From the NCBI GenBank assembly GCA_029938085.1, contig JAPYOS010000005.1, forward strand, positions 62,001 to 126,000: DNA of 64,000 nt. The letters run 5' to 3'. How positions within the stretch are numbered: position 1 is the stretch's first letter; each line of letters begins with the position of its first letter. Below, piece after piece: positions 11,855 through 20,521 of the stretch. The notes below the pieces were generated by a model. It saw only the letters and a program-made list of their open reading frames with translations, searched no databases and was not told where the DNA came from. The DNA is from Oceanospirillaceae bacterium. Lineage in GTDB: Bacteria > Pseudomonadota > Gammaproteobacteria > Pseudomonadales > Balneatricaceae. A program made the translations under genes and the position numbers.

Positions 11855-11931
11855 CAAATTTTCTTTCAATAAACCTCGCTGAACGTCGAATAAAGCCCAT
11901 TGGCGGGCAAATTCCATCTCACTCAGCGGCG

Positions 11932-12555
11932 CTATCGAGCCACTATCCACAATACCAGAGCATCTTCTTCACTTAAGCTCACCAACGCGTGGCCCATATT
12001 GGCATCGTAGTACATGCTATCGCCCGCCACCATAGGCACTGGTTCGTAAAACTCGGTGTACAAGGCTAATTCGCCTTCTAATACCAGCAAAAACTCTTCG
12101 CCCTCGTGCCGCACCCAGTCGCAAAAATCATCAAAGCTTCGGGCCCTAACACGAGTTTTAAAGGGCACCATTTTTTTGCGTGCCAAATCAGTTGATAGCA
12201 ATTCGTGTTCATAGGTACTGGTAGGATGGGGTGTACCCTCGCCCGCCTTAGTCAGCACCCGTCGCCCTGAAGCCATCGCCCTACGGGGCTTTGCGAAGAG
12301 TTGCGGTATATCTATTTGCAAACCATTAGCCAACTTCTGCACTGCCGTAAAGGTAGGTGAGATTTGTTCATTCTCTATTTTCGACAAGGTTGACCTGGCT
12401 AGACCTGTTTTTTGGCTCGCCTCCTCCAGCGTCAAACTCAAACTCTGACGAATTTCCCGTAAACGCTTACCTAACTGTAGCGGCTCTACGTTAGTTTGTA
12501 AGCCAGAACCCGATTCAATTTTCAATTCAGGCATATCAGGTTGTTCTTTGGACAT
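11932..12555 (-). CDS. XRE-family regulator with C-terminal cupin domain; start taken at MSKEQPDMPELK
   Basis: LGKRLREIRQSLSLTLEEASQKTGLARSTLSKIENEQISPTFTAVQKLA helix-turn-helix; HEGEEFLLVLEGELALY...DSMYYDANMGHALVS cupin. Confidence 0.9.
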   Translation of the reverse strand: MSKEQPDMPELKIESGSGLQTNVEPLQLGKRLREIRQSLSLTLEEASQKTGLARSTLSKIENEQISPTFTAVQKLANGLQIDIPQLFAKPRRAMASGRRVLTKAGEGTPHPTSTYEHELLSTDLARKKMVPFKTRVRARSFDDFCDWVRHEGEEFLLVLEGELALYTEFYEPVPMVAGDSMYYDANMGHALVSLSEEDALVLWIVAR

Positions 12556-12671
12556 GAGTATCTCGTTAACGATGTAGGTTGAACAGTCTAAAGCTATGCT
12601 ACCACGAGCAACATAGGGCGTCATGCAATTAACAAGAGACAAGGCATTGCAATAAACTTTGGGAGATAATA

Positions 12672-12685
12672 TTTCCTATTGGCTA
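12672..12685. promoter_or_regulatory. Related operator-like site TTTCCTATTGGCTA between the regulator and gcvH
   Basis: 11/14 match to the 11841-11854 palindrome. Confidence 0.45.
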
Positions 12686-12793
12686 ATTTGTTGATTGAAA
12701 TGAACCAAAATGATATCCTAGCCGCCAGTCAAGATCAGAATGTTCTTAGATGTTCTTCTACTTCATTATTAACCACTACAGGAACCCCCAACC

Positions 12794-13186
12794 ATGAGCA
12801 ATATTCCTGCTGAATTGTATTACACCGAATCTCACGAATGGCTTGCAGACAATGCGGATGGCACTGTCACCGTGGGCATCACCCACCACGCCCAAGAGCT
12901 ACTTGGCGATGTAGTATTTATTGAAGCTGCCGACATTGGCCGTCAACTCGACGCTGGTGAAGAATACACCGTGATTGAATCGGTAAAAGCGGCATCAGAT
13001 TCCTATGCGCCTGTAGCTGGTGAGATTATCTCCTTTAACGAAGCCTTAGAAGATGCACCAGAAACCGTCAACGAAGATCCGTACGTTGAGGGCTGGGTAA
13101 TGAAGCTCAAATTGGCACAAGACGCTGACCTAAGTGGACTACTTAATGCTCAAGCATATTCCGATTTAGTCGCCAGCGAAGACTAA
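12794..13186 (+). CDS. gcvH: Glycine cleavage system H protein
   Basis: 130 aa; YYTESHEWL, lipoyl-lysine motif [19 protein letters not shown]. Confidence 0.97.
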   Translation: MSNIPAELYYTESHEWLADNADGTVTVGITHHAQELLGDVVFIEAADIGRQLDAGEEYTVIESVKAASDSYAPVAGEIISFNEALEDAPETVNEDPYVEGWVMKLKLAQDADLSGLLNAQAYSDLVASED

Positions 13187-13204
13187 GCGCCTGACTCCTA
13201 TTAC

Positions 13205-13231
13205 ACAAAGCCCGTCTTGTACGGGCTTTGT
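13205..13231 (+). terminator. Intercistronic hairpin between gcvH and gcvP (terminator, attenuator or stabiliser)
   Basis: ACAAAGCCCGT cttgt ACGGGCTTTGT: perfect 11-bp stem, no strong T-tract. Confidence 0.6.
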
Positions 13232-13263
13232 CCGTTATTCATCGCTCCAAGTGAGGATACCCA

Positions 13264-16155
13264 ATGTCCGTAAACACCCCCATTGTAGATTTGTTACAAA
13301 CCAACGATTTTATTAAGCGCCACATAGGCCCTAGCTCGACCGACAATTCGGCCATGCTGAGCCATCTAAACGTGGCGAGTATCGACGAATTATTGGATCA
13401 AACGGTGCCTGACAGCATCCGCCTAGACCAACCACTTAATTTGCCACAGTCACAGTCGGAAGTAGACACGCTAGCTCAACTTAAAGCCATGGCTAGCCAA
13501 AACACTGTTAATGTGTCTTGTATCGGTATGGGCTACAGCAACACCTTGGTGCCCAATGTTATTTTACGTAATGTAATGGAAAACCCTGCCTGGTATACGG
13601 CCTACACGCCTTACCAACCAGAAATTGCGCAAGGCCGTTTAGAAGCGCTACTCAATTATCAGCAAATGGTTATGGACCTAACAGGTATGGAATTAGCCAA
13701 CGCCTCGTTGCTCGATGAAGCCACCGCAGGGGCCGAAGCCATGGCACTCTGCAAGCGCGCAAATAAAAAGAAGAGCGTGACCTTCTTTGTCGATGAAAAT
13801 ACGCATCCACAAAACCTTTCGGTGATGCGTACTCGTGCCGAATACTTCGGCTTTGACATTGTTACCGGCAATCCAGCTACGGACTTAAGTCAGCACGACG
13901 TGTTTGGCGTTATGGTGCAATACCCCGGCAGTAACGGCGACATTTGCGACCTAAAAAGCATTATCGATGCCGCTCATGAGCAAAAGGCACTGGTGGCAGT
14001 AGGCGCAGACATTATGAGCTTAGTGTTATTAAAATCCCCGGGCGAACTGGGTGCCGACGTCGTATTTGGTTCGAGCCAGCGCTTTGGTGTGCCGCTCGGT
14101 TTTGGCGGTCCCCATGCCGCCTTCTTTGCCAGCAAAGACAAATACAAGCGCTCTATTCCTGGGCGTATTATCGGTGTGTCCGTCGATACTAAAGGCAAAC
14201 CCGCACTACGTATGGCCATGCAAACGCGCGAGCAACATATCCGTCGCGAAAAGGCCAACTCAAACATTTGTACGGCCCAGGCCCTATTGGCCAACATGTC
14301 ATCCTTTTACGCCGTGTATCACGGCCCTGCTGGCCTACGCACCATCGCCAGCCGTATCCAGCGCTTAACCGCCATTTTGGCCGCGCAGCTAGACACCTTA
14401 GGTTTCCCCGCGAGCAACCAACGTTTCTTTGATACCCTGACCCTGATCACTAACGGCCAACAACAAGCTATTTATCAACGCGCCCTTGATGCGGGTTTCA
14501 ACCTGCGTAAAGTAGGTGATGACGAGCTTGGCATCAGCCTTGATGAAACCACTCAAGTCGGCCATGTACAAAGCCTACTCAACATTTTTGCTGGTGCCCA
14601 GGTCGACTTTGACCTCACCGCAACCGACCAGCTGTGCAACAGCATTAATATGGGTATGGCGCCAGACTTGTTGCGCCAAGACGCTATTCTAGAACACCCC
14701 GTATTTAACAGTCACCATAGCGAAACTGACATGTTGCGCTATTTGAAAAAGCTGGAAAACAAAGACTTCTCCTTGGTGCACGGTATGATCCCTCTGGGTT
14801 CGTGCACCATGAAACTCAATGCCACCGCACAAATGGCAGCCGTTACTTGGCCAGAATTTGCCCACATGCATCCATTTGCTCCAGTTGAGCAAACCCAAGG
14901 CTACATGGCATTAATTCGCTCCTTAGAAGCGCAACTGGTAGAGATCACTGGTTACGATCGCGTCTCCATGCAGCCCAACTCTGGTGCTCAAGGTGAGTAC
15001 GCCGGTTTAATTGCGATCCGCAAATACCAAGCCAGTCTCGGCCAAGGTCATCGTAATATTTGTATCATCCCTAGCTCATCCCACGGCACCAACCCTGCCA
15101 GTGCCGCTATGGTGGACATGAAAGTGGTGGTAGTCGGGTGTGATGACTTAGGTAACGTCGACGTTGAAGAGTTACGTGCTAAAGCAGAACAACATGCCGA
15201 TCAGTTATCTTGTTTAATGATTACCTACCCATCAACCCATGGTGTATACGAAGAAAGCATTGTTGAAATCTGCGAAATCATTCACACCAATGGCGGCCAA
15301 GTCTATATGGACGGCGCCAACATGAACGCTCAGGTAGGCATCAGCAAACCAGGCCTTATTGGTTCAGACGTATCTCACCTTAACCTACACAAAACCTTTG
15401 CTATTCCACATGGCGGCGGCGGCCCGGGTATGGGGCCTATTGGTGTAAAATCCCACCTTGCACCTTTCTTACCTAACCATCCGGTAGTGCCTGTACACGG
15501 CGACGACAATGGTAACGACGCGGTGTCGGCAGCGCCCTATGGTAGTGGTTCTATTCTACCTATCTCATGGGCCTATATTAATTTGTTAGGTTATGAAGGC
15601 TTGCAACAATCCACCGCCCAGGCCATTGTTAACGCTAACTATATGGCCTCCCGCCTAAGTGAGCACTTCCCTATTTTGTATCAAGGCCGCAATGATCGGG
15701 TCGCCCACGAATGTATTATTGATATTCGCCCATTAAAAGAAACCACGGGCATCAGCGAAGAAGACATTGCAAAACGTTTGATGGACTATGGGTTCCATGC
15801 ACCCACCATGTCCTTCCCTGTGGCCGGCACCTTAATGATTGAACCAACTGAATCAGAACCAAAGCGTGAGATTGATCGCTTCTGTGACGCCATGGCCAGC
15901 ATCCGTGGAGAAATTGCCAAGATCGAAGCCGGCGAATGGAGCCCGAAGCACAACCCACTGAAAATGGCCCCTCACACGCAAACAGACTTAGCCAGCCACG
16001 GCTGGAATCGAGGTTATTCTCGTACCGTGGCGGCATTCCCATCAGCAGCCACTCTAGATGCAAAGTTCTGGCCTACGGTTAACCGCATCGATAACGTGTA
16101 CGGCGACCGTAACTTAGTGTGCTCTTGCCCGCCGATGGAAGCCTACGAAGACTAG
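13264..16155 (+). CDS. gcvP: Glycine dehydrogenase (decarboxylating), P protein
   Basis: 963 aa; PLP-lysine region [24 protein letters not shown]. Confidence 0.97.
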   Translation: MSVNTPIVDLLQTNDFIKRHIGPSSTDNSAMLSHLNVASIDELLDQTVPDSIRLDQPLNLPQSQSEVDTLAQLKAMASQNTVNVSCIGMGYSNTLVPNVILRNVMENPAWYTAYTPYQPEIAQGRLEALLNYQQMVMDLTGMELANASLLDEATAGAEAMALCKRANKKKSVTFFVDENTHPQNLSVMRTRAEYFGFDIVTGNPATDLSQHDVFGVMVQYPGSNGDICDLKSIIDAAHEQKALVAVGADIMSLVLLKSPGELGADVVFGSSQRFGVPLGFGGPHAAFFASKDKYKRSIPGRIIGVSVDTKGKPALRMAMQTREQHIRREKANSNICTAQALLANMSSFYAVYHGPAGLRTIASRIQRLTAILAAQLDTLGFPASNQRFFDTLTLITNGQQQAIYQRALDAGFNLRKVGDDELGISLDETTQVGHVQSLLNIFAGAQVDFDLTATDQLCNSINMGMAPDLLRQDAILEHPVFNSHHSETDMLRYLKKLENKDFSLVHGMIPLGSCTMKLNATAQMAAVTWPEFAHMHPFAPVEQTQGYMALIRSLEAQLVEITGYDRVSMQPNSGAQGEYAGLIAIRKYQASLGQGHRNICIIPSSSHGTNPASAAMVDMKVVVVGCDDLGNVDVEELRAKAEQHADQLSCLMITYPSTHGVYEESIVEICEIIHTNGGQVYMDGANMNAQVGISKPGLIGSDVSHLNLHKTFAIPHGGGGPGMGPIGVKSHLAPFLPNHPVVPVHGDDNGNDAVSAAPYGSGSILPISWAYINLLGYEGLQQSTAQAIVNANYMASRLSEHFPILYQGRNDRVAHECIIDIRPLKETTGISEEDIAKRLMDYGFHAPTMSFPVAGTLMIEPTESEPKREIDRFCDAMASIRGEIAKIEAGEWSPKHNPLKMAPHTQTDLASHGWNRGYSRTVAAFPSAATLDAKFWPTVNRIDNVYGDRNLVCSCPPMEAYED

Positions 16156-16169
16156 TAACTAGCTCAACA

Positions 16170-16211
16170 CTTTGTTTTAGTGATGAACTCGTGTGCATCA
16201 CTAAAACAAAG
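16170..16211. repeat. Perfect 16-bp inverted repeat downstream of gcvP
   Basis: CTTTGTTTTAGTGATG aactcgtgtg CATCACTAAAACAAAG. Confidence 0.9.
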
Positions 16212-16240
16212 CCTTCGTAAAGGCTGCATTTTATGGGTTG

Positions 16241-16483
16241 TCAAACTCTCGGCAGATCAACGGCTTCAACATCCTCAGAAGCCAACTTATTGAGGTAGTT
16301 TGATAACATCACTGAGGGCTCAATTTTAAGTGCTGAATACGCCCATCATCAGCGTCTTTATGTTTTTCAACATAACCTTTCTTATGTAACTCTGTAATGC
16401 TTTTGGTATGCCTGCTGGCGAGCCTCACTGCCCAGCAAATTAGCCAACCGCTCTATCAGATTTTGTGTCATTGAGTAATTCAT
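16241..16483 (-). pseudogene. Frameshifted MarR-like regulator remnant
   Basis: Minus-strand pieces in different frames: MNYSMTQNLIERLANLLGSEARQQAYQKHYRVT*, RHTKSITELHKKGYVEKHKDADDGRIQHLKLSPQ*, SVMLSNYLNKLASEDVEAVDLPRV*; the middle piece reads like a MarR winged-helix recognition helix and wing. Confidence 0.6.
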
Positions 16484-16726
16484 CTTGATTTATTACTCAC
16501 CCCCTTGGCCGCATATGTAGCCGATCATAAGCATGCTATTCAAGCGCCAGCGGGCGATTAAGAGCAGCTTTTTTTATGCCTACAACTGTCGCAAACTTAG
16601 CGCTTAAATCTAACCCAGAAGCGGTGTTTTCATTTACTCATTGACCAACGCTATAATTTGCTATAATTTGCGCCTAAATCAGTCAATCACTGCGAAGCCA
16701 ACCATAAGCTGAGAGTTAACCCTACC

Positions 16727-18877
16727 ATGCGCGCACTGAATCAATTTTTGCCCCTGTACCTGAGCTGTACATTATTACTTATGGGCAACGGCTTATTGTT
16801 CATCATTATCCCCATGAGCATGCGCTTGGACGGACAAGATACCGATGCCATTGGTTTGGTTATGTCGCTGTATTTTGTGGGTATGCTGTTAGGTTCTTTG
16901 TACGGCCGCCATTTGATTAGCCGGGTGGGGCACATTCGTATTTTTGCCGCCTGCGCATCTGTTGCCACCATGTGTGCCTTACTCCATAGCATCTGGTCTG
17001 TACCCCTAGTATGGGGCGTGCTGCGGGTACTCATAGGCTTTACCAACGCCACCTTCTTTATGACCATGGAAACTTGGCTTAGCGAAAGCTCGACCAGCGA
17101 AAACCGAGCCACGGTATTTGGCAGTTACCAGTTCGTTACTTATTTTGGTTTAGCGTTAGGCCAACTCATGCTTAATTTTGCCGAGCCTCAAGACCCCATT
17201 CTCTACATCTACGTTGCCATGTTATTTTGCCTGTGTATGATTCCGGTGCTTATGAGTCGTTCCGGCGGCCCGCGTATTAATGAACCCGAAGCGATGCCGC
17301 TAAAGACGCTCTATCGCACTTCGCCACTAGGCGTTGTGGGTATCATGATCTCTGGCATTTGTTTAGGTGCCTTTTACAACATGAGTAGTGTGTATGGCGC
17401 TGACGTGGGTATGGACAAAAGCCAAATAGCCACCTTTATGAGTGCCACCATGGTGGGCGGTTTCTTATTACAGTTCCCCATAGGTAAATTAGCCGACACC
17501 TTTGATCGACGTACAGTGTTAGTCATGACCCTATTGGTGGCCTGTTTAGCGGCCATGATTTTACCCATTATGGCGAATCAAGGCGAGATGCTCATCACTA
17601 TTGTTTGCGCCGTGATTTTAAGCGGTGCGTTAGCCTGCGTTTATCCTATCGCCTTAGCCGATGCGTTTGACCGCCTAAAACCCACAGAGATGGTGGCCGC
17701 CAGTGGCAAACTCATACTCGCCTATGCCGCCGGTGGCGCTATTGGCCCTTACACCGCATCTCTGGTGATGAAGCACGTGGGTGCCGAAGCATTATTTGGT
17801 TATCTCATCGTCGCTAGCTTAGTGTTAGTGGCTTTTGTCATGTATCGCATGAGTATTCGTTCCGCAGTTCCCGACGCCTTACAGGAAGCGTTTGTGGTGC
17901 AGGGTATGACACCTATGGCCACAGAGCTTGATCCCCGCACCGAATACAACAGTCTTGATGAAACCGGCATCGCTGCCGAAACCGTATTGCTTCTGGCCGA
18001 GGAAAACCCAGACGATGTGGTGGAAATTGCCGTAAGCGTGGCACTTAACCAACCCGACGAAGCCGTTAACATTGCCCAAGCCACCGCCTATAACTACCCT
18101 GACTGTGCCGAAGCATTAGCCATTGCCCTAGCGGACGAGTTGCCACACGATAAGCTGGACATCATTACCAGCGTTGCAGGCTCAGCGCCACAATCGGGGG
18201 CTGCTTTGGCACGTTATATGTGTGACTTAATCAAACAACAAAAACTAGAGCCCCAAGCGAGCTTTAAAGCCCTAAGCCGTCTCACCAGTAAATTGTTGGA
18301 CCAAGCGCCATTACAAGCCGCAGAAATTGCCGCTATTGTCAGCCAAGAGATTGCCGACGACATGCCTGAGTTAGTGGCAGAGATTGCCGTGTTAGCTGCG
18401 GAAGCGGCGCCAGATCAACGGGTAGAAGTGGCTGCGGCAATTATTCAAGAAGTACCTGAAGCCAGTGTGGAAGTAGCCGCCGGTGTAGCCGAAACCATCG
18501 CCGCCAGCCCAGACGATGAATTGCATTCCTTTTTGGCCGGTGAAGACGATGAAGATTATGTCGGTGAAGGCGCAGAGTTGGCCATAGCGGTTGCTCTAGA
18601 AGCGCCAGATCAAGCCCTGCTAGAAATTGCCACAGTAGTGGCCGAAGCGCTACCCGAAGACGCCGCTCAAGTAGCGGAATCCATGGCTCAGGCCGACCCA
18701 GAACAAGCCTCAGACATTGTTGACAGCATTAGTGAAGCGGTCCCAGAGATGGCAGATGACGTCATGTACGCGGTCGCCAGTTCGTTACCCGAACAGGCCG
18801 AAGAATTATTGCAGGAAGTACTGCTAGATGCCGAGTCTAACGAGTCGGCCACGCTTGAAGTAGAGCCTCGGCAATAG
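16727..18877 (+). CDS. YcaD-like MFS transporter with a long acidic repeat-containing C-terminal extension
   Basis: 716 aa; transporter part to about residue 375 (LVMSLYFVGMLLGSLYGRHLISRVGHIR...), then about 335 soluble Ala/Glu/Asp/Pro-rich residues in about 15-residue periods. Confidence 0.85.
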   Translation: MRALNQFLPLYLSCTLLLMGNGLLFIIIPMSMRLDGQDTDAIGLVMSLYFVGMLLGSLYGRHLISRVGHIRIFAACASVATMCALLHSIWSVPLVWGVLRVLIGFTNATFFMTMETWLSESSTSENRATVFGSYQFVTYFGLALGQLMLNFAEPQDPILYIYVAMLFCLCMIPVLMSRSGGPRINEPEAMPLKTLYRTSPLGVVGIMISGICLGAFYNMSSVYGADVGMDKSQIATFMSATMVGGFLLQFPIGKLADTFDRRTVLVMTLLVACLAAMILPIMANQGEMLITIVCAVILSGALACVYPIALADAFDRLKPTEMVAASGKLILAYAAGGAIGPYTASLVMKHVGAEALFGYLIVASLVLVAFVMYRMSIRSAVPDALQEAFVVQGMTPMATELDPRTEYNSLDETGIAAETVLLLAEENPDDVVEIAVSVALNQPDEAVNIAQATAYNYPDCAEALAIALADELPHDKLDIITSVAGSAPQSGAALARYMCDLIKQQKLEPQASFKALSRLTSKLLDQAPLQAAEIAAIVSQEIADDMPELVAEIAVLAAEAAPDQRVEVAAAIIQEVPEASVEVAAGVAETIAASPDDELHSFLAGEDDEDYVGEGAELAIAVALEAPDQALLEIATVVAEALPEDAAQVAESMAQADPEQASDIVDSISEAVPEMADDVMYAVASSLPEQAEELLQEVLLDAESNESATLEVEPRQ

Positions 18878-19244
18878 GCCGGTTAGCCTCTGGAATAGTG
18901 AGTTGCGCTAACCTACTGGCATCCACCCACAAAGTAGGCTGGCCTTCTAAGCCCTTTGCAGTGCCGGTAAAACCTTTGACTAGGTAGAAATACAAAGACA
19001 CATGTTTGTCACTATAGTCGTGATGCACGGCCTGCAATAGCTCACAGGCCTGCTCGTCGATATGCAGGCCAACCTCTTCCTTGAGTTCCCGGCTTAAGGC
19101 TTGAAAGTGGTTTTCGCCGGCTTCGATTTTGCCACCAGGAAATTCCCACTTACCACCTTGGTGTTGCCAATCGGCACGCTGCGCCATCAAAATACGATGT
19201 TGACGATCAACCACGATGGCAGCCACTACCTCAACCCGGTTCAT
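18837..19244 (-). CDS. mutT: Nudix hydrolase (MutT-like 8-oxo-dGTP pyrophosphatase)
   Basis: Nudix box GGKIEAGENHFQALSRELKEEVGL; next to argJ-secA. Confidence 0.9.
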   Translation of the reverse strand: MNRVEVVAAIVVDRQHRILMAQRADWQHQGGKWEFPGGKIEAGENHFQALSRELKEEVGLHIDEQACELLQAVHHDYSDKHVSLYFYLVKGFTGTAKGLEGQPTLWVDASRLAQLTIPEANRPIAEALLQAWPTR

Positions 19245-19260
19245 GACCCGAGTACCACCA

Positions 19261-20475
19261 TCAACTGCGGTAATCGGCATTGATTTTAATGTAATCGTAA
19301 GACAGATCGGTGGTCCAAACGATTTCTTTTGCAGTGCCTCTGTTTAGATCCACTGCAATGATAATTTCTTCCTCATCCATGACCCGCTGACCCGCTGCTT
19401 CGGTGTAGCTTTCGGCTCGTCCGCCCTGCTCCACCAACAAGGTGTCACCTAAATGAATGGTTAAGGCATTCACATCTAGATCAGGCACTCCAGAATAGCC
19501 TACGGCAGCTAAAATACGCCCCCAGTTAGCGTCACTAGCAAACATGGCTGTTTTTGTGAGTGGCGAATGAGCAATGGCGTAGGCAACTTGCAAACATTCT
19601 TCTGTATTGCCACCACCGGCCACTTCTACACTAATAAACTTGGTTGCGCCTTCGCCGTCTCGCACTATGGCGTGGGCCAGTTGCTGCATTAACTCAACCA
19701 GTGCAGTGCTGAACTTGCATTTTAACTCGGTATCATCATCGAGTGACAGGTCACTGGCACCGGTGGCCATTAAAATACAGGAATCATTAGTCGACATATC
19801 ACCGTCTACGGTGATTCGGTTAAAGCTATGATTAACGCTTTGCTCCAACAGTTGTTGAATCAGCCCCTGTGAACAGGTTGCGTCGGTGGCCACAAAGGCC
19901 AGCATGGTCGCCATATTAGGGCGAATCATGCCAGATCCTTTGGAGATACCGCTGAGGTTAATGGTCTGGCCTTGGTGCTGAATTTGTACACTGGCACCCT
20001 TAGGACAGGTGTCGGTGGTGAGGATACCCCAAGCTGCATCCTGCCAGCCGTTTAAATCCAGTGCACTTACTGCCTCTGGCAAGTGTTTGATGATTTTTTC
20101 TACTGGTAATTTTTCACCAATAACACCGGTGGAAAAAGGCAGTACTTGGCTGATTGCTAAACCTAATTCTTGTGCCAACGCAGCACACGTAGCCAACGCA
20201 TCGGCGTCGCCTGCTGCTCCGGTACCGGCGTTGGCATTACCTGTATTAACCACCAATGCTAACGGCTGGTCCGCAGCTAAATGGCGGCGACAAAGGTGTA
20301 CCGGCGCCGCGCAAAAAGCATTGGCTGTGAATACACCCGCCATGGTCGTACCCGCTTGGGCCTGGATAACCACTAAATCTTTACGATCTAGTTTCTTAAT
20401 ACCCGCCTGTGCAGTACCTAAACACAGACCTGCGATGGGGTGGTACTGCACTTCAATTGTTGGTCCAACTGCCAT
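19261..20475 (-). CDS. argJ: Glutamate N-acetyltransferase / amino-acid N-acetyltransferase
   Basis: 404 aa; KGSGMIRPNMATMLAFVATDA with ATML self-cleavage motif. Confidence 0.95.
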   Translation of the reverse strand: MAVGPTIEVQYHPIAGLCLGTAQAGIKKLDRKDLVVIQAQAGTTMAGVFTANAFCAAPVHLCRRHLAADQPLALVVNTGNANAGTGAAGDADALATCAALAQELGLAISQVLPFSTGVIGEKLPVEKIIKHLPEAVSALDLNGWQDAAWGILTTDTCPKGASVQIQHQGQTINLSGISKGSGMIRPNMATMLAFVATDATCSQGLIQQLLEQSVNHSFNRITVDGDMSTNDSCILMATGASDLSLDDDTELKCKFSTALVELMQQLAHAIVRDGEGATKFISVEVAGGGNTEECLQVAYAIAHSPLTKTAMFASDANWGRILAAVGYSGVPDLDVNALTIHLGDTLLVEQGGRAESYTEAAGQRVMDEEEIIIAVDLNRGTAKEIVWTTDLSYDYIKINADYRS

Positions 20476-20521
20476 GTTTGTTTCCTTTCTACTTTGGCAC
20501 TTACTACGTAGCTTGTCGTAT

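Noticed and set aside
12556-12793. Possible glycine riboswitch before gcvH
   Set aside because: I could not recognise the conserved tandem aptamer core; the local regulator and palindromes are a better explanation. An Rfam scan would settle it.
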